Shown one piece after another: positions 59,150 through 64,000 of a stretch of 64,000 bases of DNA; within the stretch, counting starts at the first letter, position 1; each line of letters opens with the position of its first letter. Source of the stretch: JBFHRE01 sp041746105. GTDB lineage: Bacteria; Actinomycetota; Acidimicrobiia; Spongiisociales; ZC4RG35. A program made the translations under genes and the position numbers. The stretch covers positions 7,164 through 71,163 of the forward strand of contig JBGTHP010000041.1 in the NCBI GenBank assembly GCA_041746105.1, in the 5' to 3' direction. The notes under the pieces were generated by a model. It was not told where the DNA came from and ran no database searches. It was given only the letters and a program-made list of their open reading frames with translations.

Positions 59150-60336
59150 CGGATGACCCCCAGCTCCGCCCCCACCTTGGTGAAGGCCGAGATCGCATTT
59201 CTGATCTGATCCGGGTCATGAGCCGCCGACATCTGGGTGCGGATCCTTGCTTGCCCCATCGGAACGACCGGGAATGAAAACCCGATCACGTAGACCCCTT
59301 CGTCGAGCAAACGAGATGCCATCTCGCCCGCAAGAACCGCGTCGCCGATCATCACCGGGATGATCGGATGATCTGCTCCTGCCAGCTCGAAACCCGCTTG
59401 TGTCATTCCTTCTCTGAACAACCGGGAATTGTCGCGGAGACTTGACCTGAGCCCATCCGACGCGTCGAGCAGATCGAGGGCTCCGATCGAGCCCATACAG
59501 ATTGCAGGAGCCAACGCGTTCGAAAAGAGGTAGGGGCGCGACCGTTGACGGAGCCAGCCGACCATCTCCGACCGGCCGGCGGTGTAGCCACCGGAAGCCC
59601 CTCCCAGTGCCTTGCCCAGGGTGCCGGTGACAATGTCGACCCGTTCGGAGGTTCCGGTCAACTCGGGGGTGCCGGCCCCGGTGGGGCCGACAAAGCCGAC
59701 CGCGTGCGAGTCGTCAACCATCACCAAGGCGTCGTAGCGGTCGGCCAATTCGCAAATCGCTCCGAGGTTGGCGATCACGCCATCCATTGAGAAGACCCCG
59801 TCTGTTGCAATCACCCTGTACCGAGCTGGCTTCGCTTCGGCCAACTTCTCCTCGAGCTCGGACATGTCGTTGTTGGCGTACCGAAACCGCTTTGCCTTGG
59901 ACAGACGGACACCGTCGATGATCGATGCGTGGTTGAGAGCGTCCGAGATGATGGCGTCTTCTTCATCGAAGAGGGTCTCGAACAAGCCCCCGTTTGCATC
60001 AAAACACGACGAATAGAGGATCGTATCCTCGGTTCCGAGAAAGGTGCTGAGGCGCTGTTCGAGCAACCGGTGCGGTGCCTGCGTTCCGCAGATGAAGCGG
60101 ACGGAAGCCATCCCATAGCCATACTTCTCCAGCGCCCGAGTCGCCGCCAGCTTCAAGTCGGGGTGATTGGCGAGTCCGAGGTAGTTGTTGGCACAGAGAT
60201 TGACCACCTCGGTCCCATCCTCGAGCACCACAACTGCATCTTGGGGTGAGGCCAGGACGCGCTCGGATTTGAACAAACCCTGAGCCTTGAGGTCGTCCTG
60301 TTTTCGCCAGAGGGTTTCGTAGAAATCGACACGCAT
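59146..60336 (-). CDS. kbl: Glycine C-acetyltransferase (2-amino-3-ketobutyrate CoA ligase)
   Basis: A 396-residue PLP enzyme of the alpha-oxoamine synthase family: the active-site lysine in GTLGKALGGASGGYTAG, the cofactor Asp-His region MVDDSHAVGFVG and the SNALAPAIC stretch. It cleaves 2-amino-3-ketobutyrate with CoA to glycine and acetyl-CoA. The ATG at 60336 is decided by TACCGT exactly 7 nt upstream; a start 11 codons earlier is open. With tdh it forms the threonine-to-glycine pathway. Confidence 0.95.
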   Translation of the reverse strand: MRVDFYETLWRKQDDLKAQGLFKSERVLASPQDAVVVLEDGTEVVNLCANNYLGLANHPDLKLAATRALEKYGYGMASVRFICGTQAPHRLLEQRLSTFLGTEDTILYSSCFDANGGLFETLFDEEDAIISDALNHASIIDGVRLSKAKRFRYANNDMSELEEKLAEAKPARYRVIATDGVFSMDGVIANLGAICELADRYDALVMVDDSHAVGFVGPTGAGTPELTGTSERVDIVTGTLGKALGGASGGYTAGRSEMVGWLRQRSRPYLFSNALAPAICMGSIGALDLLDASDGLRSSLRDNSRLFREGMTQAGFELAGADHPIIPVMIGDAVLAGEMASRLLDEGVYVIGFSFPVVPMGQARIRTQMSAAHDPDQIRNAISAFTKVGAELGVIR

Positions 60337-60343
60337 CGTGGCA

Positions 60344-60349
60344 ACGGTA
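60344..60349 (-). promoter_or_regulatory. -10 box (TACCGT) of a leaderless promoter for kbl-tdh
   Basis: TACCGT, 7 nt, then the ATG at 60336. Confidence 0.55.
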
Positions 60350-60382
60350 CTCCGGGCAGGCGTAGCCAACGTCGACCGGCAC

Positions 60383-61606
60383 CTAGGTCACAGCGTGCCG
60401 CGCCGCAAAACGCGGCTCTCTCCACTCTTCGGTAGTTACCACGTCTTCGAGTGCGGCAACCGCGTCGAACACGTCGACGAAGCGAATGAACATCGGCGCC
60501 AACCCGAACCTGAGGACGTTGGGAGCGCGAAAATCGCCGATGACCCCCCTGGCGATCAAAGCCTGCATCATCGGATAGGCGGCATCGTGGGTCAACGCCA
60601 CCTGGCTTCCACGATCGACGTGGCTGGTAGGGGTGAGCAAGCCGAAGTCGCCGAGCTTCCGCGTTGCCAATTCGATGAACAAATCGGACAACTCGAGCGA
60701 TTTCTCTCGAAGAGAATTCATATCGGTACCGTCGAAAACGTCCAGGGCGGTGTCCAGCGCCACCATCGAAAGCACAGGTGGGGTTCCCACCATCGCCCGC
60801 GCCATGTCTTCTGCCGGATCGAACGCGAGCTCGAAGGAGAACGGTCGGGCATGGCCAAACCACCCGGTGATCGGGTTCGACCAGCTCGATCGGTGCCGGG
60901 CGGCGACGTACAAGAAGGCAGGCGCCCCCGGTCCCCCGTTCAGATATTTGTACCCACACCCAACCGCAAAGTCGACGCCACAAGAGTCGAGTTCGACCGG
61001 AAACGCCCCCGCCGAATGTGCGAGGTCCCACACCGAAATTGCGCCGGCGGCCGACGTCGCCTCGGTAACCGAGCGCATGTCGTGGCGGCGTCCACTCCGG
61101 TAGTCGACTTCGGTGAGAGCCACCAGTGCGGTGTCATCACAGATCGCAGCAACCACCTGATCCGGTTCGACGACCTCGAGCACGAGCCCTGCGTCGCGAC
61201 AAATTCCTTCGAGTATGTAGAGATCCGTTGGAAAGTTGGAGTTGTCGCTCACGACAAATCGACGGTCGGGCCGGAGTCTTCGTGCCGCTTCGCAGACCTT
61301 GAACAAGTTCACCGATGTTGAATCTCCCACCATCACGGTGCCGGGACTGGCTCCGATCAACGCTGCAATTCGATCACCGATGCGATGAGGCAGTCCAACC
61401 CAGCCGGCATCATTCCAGGACCGGATGAGCCCGTGTCCCCACTCTTCAGAAAGAGTGTGACGAACGCGCTCGGCAACGGCGTGCGTCAGAGGACCAAGCG
61501 AGTTGCCGTCGAGGTAGATCACCCCATCAGGGATCACAAAATGGTCCCTCAATGCGGCCAGAGGGTCTGCCGTGTCCAACAGCGCACAATCTCTTCTGCT
61601 CACCAT
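60383..61606 (-). CDS. kynU: Kynureninase
   Basis: A 407-residue PLP enzyme: IYLDGNSLGPLT at the N terminus, VWDLAHSAGAFPVELD (cofactor Asp), and the PLP lysine in GCGYKYLNGGPG, then SNPITGWFGHARPF. It hydrolyses kynurenine to anthranilate and alanine in tryptophan catabolism. No kynA or kynB neighbours appear. The ATG has TACGCT exactly 7 nt upstream. Confidence 0.95.
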   Translation of the reverse strand: MVSRRDCALLDTADPLAALRDHFVIPDGVIYLDGNSLGPLTHAVAERVRHTLSEEWGHGLIRSWNDAGWVGLPHRIGDRIAALIGASPGTVMVGDSTSVNLFKVCEAARRLRPDRRFVVSDNSNFPTDLYILEGICRDAGLVLEVVEPDQVVAAICDDTALVALTEVDYRSGRRHDMRSVTEATSAAGAISVWDLAHSAGAFPVELDSCGVDFAVGCGYKYLNGGPGAPAFLYVAARHRSSWSNPITGWFGHARPFSFELAFDPAEDMARAMVGTPPVLSMVALDTALDVFDGTDMNSLREKSLELSDLFIELATRKLGDFGLLTPTSHVDRGSQVALTHDAAYPMMQALIARGVIGDFRAPNVLRFGLAPMFIRFVDVFDAVAALEDVVTTEEWREPRFAARHAVT

Positions 61607-61613
61607 GGGACTC

Positions 61614-61619
61614 AGCGTA
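61614..61619 (-). promoter_or_regulatory. -10 box (TACGCT) of a leaderless promoter for kynU
   Basis: TACGCT, 7 nt, then the kynU ATG. A TTGTCC lies 15 bp upstream of the box. Confidence 0.55.
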
Positions 61620-61746
61620 GGGCAGTCAGATCTTGGACAAATAGTTGTGGCGCGACGGACAGCGGTCGGCTTGACTACGGGCTGGATTCGAGGTTCGCCT
61701 CACGGGAGAGCGGCCGCGGCGGGTGCGGCACAAACAGGGAGAAGAC

Positions 61747-63609
61747 ATGAAGAAATTATCTAGTTCGGTGCTGCTCATAGCAGCACTTCTGCTGGTGGCG
61801 GCTTCGGCGCCGACGGCTACCTCGGTGGACGACGGCGTCGTCGACTCCGGTCGAGAGATCCACGCCATGGCGCACGAGCAGCACGGCGGCACCACGGGTC
61901 ACATCGGGGCACAGACCAACAATGTCGAGGTTGTCAGTCGCTTGAACCTCTCGACCGTGGCAGAAGGCAAAATCTCGGACGTCGCAGTTCACAAGGGATA
62001 TGCCTATCTGGGTTCGTTCCGCCAGGACACCTGTGGCGGTCCGGAGAACGTGGTCGATGGCGGGGTCTATATCGTGGACATCCGCAACCCCGTGAGCCCC
62101 AAGGAGATCGGGTTTCTCCGTGGACATCAGGACAGTTTCGTCGGTGAGGGTGTACAAGCCATCGAGCTGACCACGCCTAGTTTCAACGGCGACATCTTGG
62201 TTCTCAACGCCGAAGGATGCGGACCCAACACCAAGGGCGGCTTCACGATCTATGACGTGACCGACCCAGCGAAGCCAAAGGTCCTCGTCCAAAACTATGG
62301 CGACTTCAACGTGAGCGTTGGCACCCAGGGCAATGATGCCAACGACATCCACTCCGTCTTCGCCTGGGACGCCGACAGCAAGGCCTACGTTGTGGTGGTC
62401 GACGATTTCGAGACCACGGACGTCGACATCTTCGACATCACCAATCCCAAGAAACCAAAGTTGGTGGGCGAATATGACCTCGACTCCTACTTCACTGGTA
62501 GCCAGGACATAAACGACCACCTGGGTACCGGCGGGTCCTTCCTCCATGACATGGTGGTCAAGGAGATCTCCGGGCGTCAGATCATGCTGCTGTCCTACTG
62601 GGATGGCGGATATGTGGTGGCCGACGTCACCGACCCTGCCAACCTGACCTACGTCGCAGACAGCGACTTCCCGCTGGTCGATCCTTTGGCCGCAGAACGC
62701 GGGCTTCCAGGTTTGACCCCGGAGGGCAACGCCCACCAGGCCGAATTCACCAAGGACAACGCTTACATCATCGCCGCCGACGAGGACTTCTCGCCGTTTG
62801 CATTGACAGGTAGCAACGTCACCGCCGGTGGAACTTTCAGCGTCACCGCCGGGAGCGACACACCCCAGCTTGCCTCGGGTGCCAGCGTTACCGGCCAGAC
62901 CAAGTACGTGGGCCTTGCCTGCAGCGGCGGTCTTCCCGCCGGCAACGGCACCCAAATCGCACTGATCGAGCGCGGCACGTGTGCGTTCACCACCAAGCTC
63001 GCCAATGTCGAAGCCGCCGGTGGTTACGCCGCAGCCGTAGTGTTCAACCGTCAGGGTGGAGACGGCTGTTCCGACTTGCTCACCATGCTGATCGAAGGCA
63101 ACATTCCGGCGTTCTTCGTCGGTCGTGACATCGGGCTTGGCTTCTTGGGCCTGACCCACAACGAAGCCGCCTGCCGGGCGGGATCGGATGCGCCGACGGC
63201 CGCCGGCATCGGCACGACCGGTCACACGATCTCGGTTGCTTCGCTCTTCGACGGGTGGGGTTACGTCCACCTCTATCGCAACGGCACCGGCAAACTGGCC
63301 GAACTGGATCAGTACGCCATCCCCGAGGCCCACGACCAGAGCAAGGCCACCGGTTTCGGTGACTTGTCGGTCCATGAGATCGCCACTTCGGCGGTTCGTA
63401 ACGACCTGGCCTATGTGTCCTACTACTCGGGCGGATTCCGGGTCCTCAAGGTCGTCAACGACGAGTTGGTGGAAGTCGGCGCCTACGTTGATGGCGGAGG
63501 CAACAACTTCTGGGGTGTGCAAGTGTTCTCCCATGGAGGGCAAGAACTGGTCGCTGCATCCGATCGTGACTCTGGGCTCTGGATATTCAAGTACACCGGA
63601 ACCGACTGA
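61747..63609 (+). CDS. Secreted LVIVD-repeat protein with inserted PA domain
   Basis: A 620-residue exported protein. Signal peptide (residues 1-23), then repeated beta-propeller-like units (GGVYIVDIRNPVSPKEIG, GGFTIYDVTDPAKPKVL, DVDIFDITNPKKPKLVG, GGYVVADVTDPANLTYV), the LVIVD type. A protease-associated (PA) domain sits inside the propeller (about residues 360-490; KYVGLACSGGLPAGNGTQI, ALIERGTCAFTTKLANVEAA), with further repeats after it. Role outside the cell unknown; PA domains usually regulate substrate access. The ATG has GGGAGAA upstream. Tandem terminators follow. Confidence 0.85.
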   Translation: MKKLSSSVLLIAALLLVAASAPTATSVDDGVVDSGREIHAMAHEQHGGTTGHIGAQTNNVEVVSRLNLSTVAEGKISDVAVHKGYAYLGSFRQDTCGGPENVVDGGVYIVDIRNPVSPKEIGFLRGHQDSFVGEGVQAIELTTPSFNGDILVLNAEGCGPNTKGGFTIYDVTDPAKPKVLVQNYGDFNVSVGTQGNDANDIHSVFAWDADSKAYVVVVDDFETTDVDIFDITNPKKPKLVGEYDLDSYFTGSQDINDHLGTGGSFLHDMVVKEISGRQIMLLSYWDGGYVVADVTDPANLTYVADSDFPLVDPLAAERGLPGLTPEGNAHQAEFTKDNAYIIAADEDFSPFALTGSNVTAGGTFSVTAGSDTPQLASGASVTGQTKYVGLACSGGLPAGNGTQIALIERGTCAFTTKLANVEAAGGYAAAVVFNRQGGDGCSDLLTMLIEGNIPAFFVGRDIGLGFLGLTHNEAACRAGSDAPTAAGIGTTGHTISVASLFDGWGYVHLYRNGTGKLAELDQYAIPEAHDQSKATGFGDLSVHEIATSAVRNDLAYVSYYSGGFRVLKVVNDELVEVGAYVDGGGNNFWGVQVFSHGGQELVAASDRDSGLWIFKYTGTD

Positions 63610-63627
63610 CCACCGCTAGTCAGAACG

Positions 63628-63658
63628 GAGTGGGGCCGCCAAGCCGGCGGCCCCACTC
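63628..63658 (+). terminator. Intrinsic terminator hairpin 1 after the LVIVD gene
   Basis: 13-bp stem (GAGTGGGGCCGCC with GGCGGCCCCACTC), 5-nt loop, followed by TTCGTTT. Confidence 0.8.
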
Positions 63659-63670
63659 TTCGTTTCGAAA

Positions 63671-63709
63671 CTAAAAGGGCCACCCTGAGGTGGCCCTTTT
63701 AGTGTTTTT
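63671..63709 (+). terminator. Intrinsic terminator hairpin 2 after the LVIVD gene
   Basis: 14-bp stem (CTAAAAGGGCCACC with GGTGGCCCTTTTAG), loop CTGA, then TGTTTTT. It lies between convergent genes and can stop transcription from both sides because the A/T ends of the stem serve either strand. Confidence 0.85.
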
Positions 63710-63720
63710 GGGATCGGGTT

Positions 63721-63948
63721 TCAGCGGTGGCGCCACACGATACGACCCATGGTGGGGTCATATGTCGACACTTCGACCTCGACACGATCGCCTGTGAGTA
63801 TTCGGATGCCGCGTCCTCGACGCATGCGGCCGGCCGGTTTGGCGGTGACTTCAAGGCCACCATCCAGCTCTACCAAGAAGGTCGCGTTACGCAGAACCGC
63901 CTTGATCGTCCCGTTCATCCGGACGTACTCGTCGTCCGCTGATGTCAC
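63721..63948 (-). CDS. IF-1-like S1/OB-fold protein
   Basis: A 75-residue protein close to translation initiation factor IF-1: MNGTIKAVLRNATFLVELDG, the GRMRRGRGIRILTGDRV core and YDPTMGRIVWRHR. It differs from standard IF-1 in the basic MRRGRGIR insert and in lacking the usual MAKKD start, so it may be a second, non-essential IF-1 homologue. The GTG overlaps the stop of the upstream gene (GTGA). Confidence 0.82.
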   Translation of the reverse strand: MTSADDEYVRMNGTIKAVLRNATFLVELDGGLEVTAKPAGRMRRGRGIRILTGDRVEVEVSTYDPTMGRIVWRHR

Positions 63949-64000
63949 CAGCGGTCACGTCCTCCTCCGCGGTTGCCGCCGCGGTCGTTGCCGCCTCGGC
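63945..64000 (-). CDS. C-terminal end of a gene with an RGG-rich tail (right edge, partial)
   Basis: Only the last 17 codons are visible, reading GGNDRGGNRGGGRDRW before the stop. RGG-rich tails are typical of DEAD-box RNA helicases, and helicase genes often stand next to IF-1-like genes, but nothing more can be said from this end. Confidence 0.5.
   Translation of the reverse strand, partial: RGGNDRGGNRGGGRDRW

Noticed and set aside
61756..63543. A 595-codon open frame antisense to the secreted propeller protein.
   Set aside because: Arises from the high GC and codon bias of the real gene; its product has no signal or domain. The same holds for long antisense frames at 120-1046 and 1479-2264.
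1..64000. A search by eye for CRISPR repeats, transposases, integrases, phage genes and att sites.
   Set aside because: None seen; the window reads as stable chromosomal DNA.

Overview
This is a chromosomal segment of a high-GC actinobacterium, most likely an uncultured member of the Acidimicrobiia or a close relative. The assignment is an inference from several signs. There is a ClpS gene followed by a DUF2017 gene, an XRE regulator followed by an HBHA-like Lys/Ala-rich protein as in mycobacteria, an EtfD-type membrane Fe-S protein, and frequent GTG/TTG starts. Many genes have an actinobacterial -10 box (TANNNT) 6-8 nt before the start codon, so their mRNAs are probably leaderless. I see no rRNA, tRNA, CRISPR array, insertion sequence, phage gene or replication origin. 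Genes are densely packed, with many 4-nt start/stop overlaps.

Layout. 1-13,100: the 5' part of an ABC permease, greA, mgtE, a lipoprotein, an M23 peptidase, a class IV aminotransferase, NAD synthetase, an M20 amidohydrolase, tyrA and aroF, a VIT-type transporter, the XRE/HBHA-like pair and a DUF4332 protein. 13,144-23,431: a molybdenum-hydroxylase locus of form II CO dehydrogenase type (coxS-coxL-coxM; AYRGAGR active-site motif) with accessory genes: a MobA-like nucleotidyltransferase, an XdhC split into two genes, CoxE (VWA), CoxD (AAA) and a rhodanese. An eRF1-like protein and an M15 peptidase lie between them. 23,592-28,250: an RNA m5U methyltransferase, DUF2017/clpS, a small possibly Sm-like protein coupled to a MinD/CpaE-like ATPase, pheA and a small membrane protein. 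28,245-34,110: a complete peptide ABC transporter operon. 34,366-45,236: etfD, the proC-proline dehydrogenase-bcp operon, fadI-fadJ, a DEAD-box helicase and small proteins. 45,350-51,668: uridine kinase, SRPBCC protein, trpB2, ECF sigma and putative anti-sigma, cupredoxin, HDOD protein and universal stress protein. 51,826-64,000: pyruvate:ferredoxin oxidoreductase with a coupled dihydroorotate-dehydrogenase-like protein, a decayed phosphoesterase, two uncharacterised genes, tdh-kbl, kynU, a secreted LVIVD/PA-domain protein, and an IF-1-like gene coupled to an RGG-tailed protein cut by the right edge.

How the genes fit together. The window describes an aerobic heterotroph that imports peptides, degrades proline, threonine, kynurenine and fatty acids, passes ETF electrons into the quinone pool through EtfD, and may oxidise CO or a related small substrate through the form II Mo enzyme. 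It also carries a ferredoxin-linked 2-oxoacid oxidoreductase. Aromatic amino-acid synthesis is spread over aroF/tyrA, pheA and trpB2. The most notable features are the leaderless-promoter signature, the 41-bp face-to-face promoter pair in the cox locus, the split XdhC, the conserved XRE/HBHA pair, the eRF1-like protein without a recognisable GGQ loop, and a frameshifted phosphoesterase remnant.
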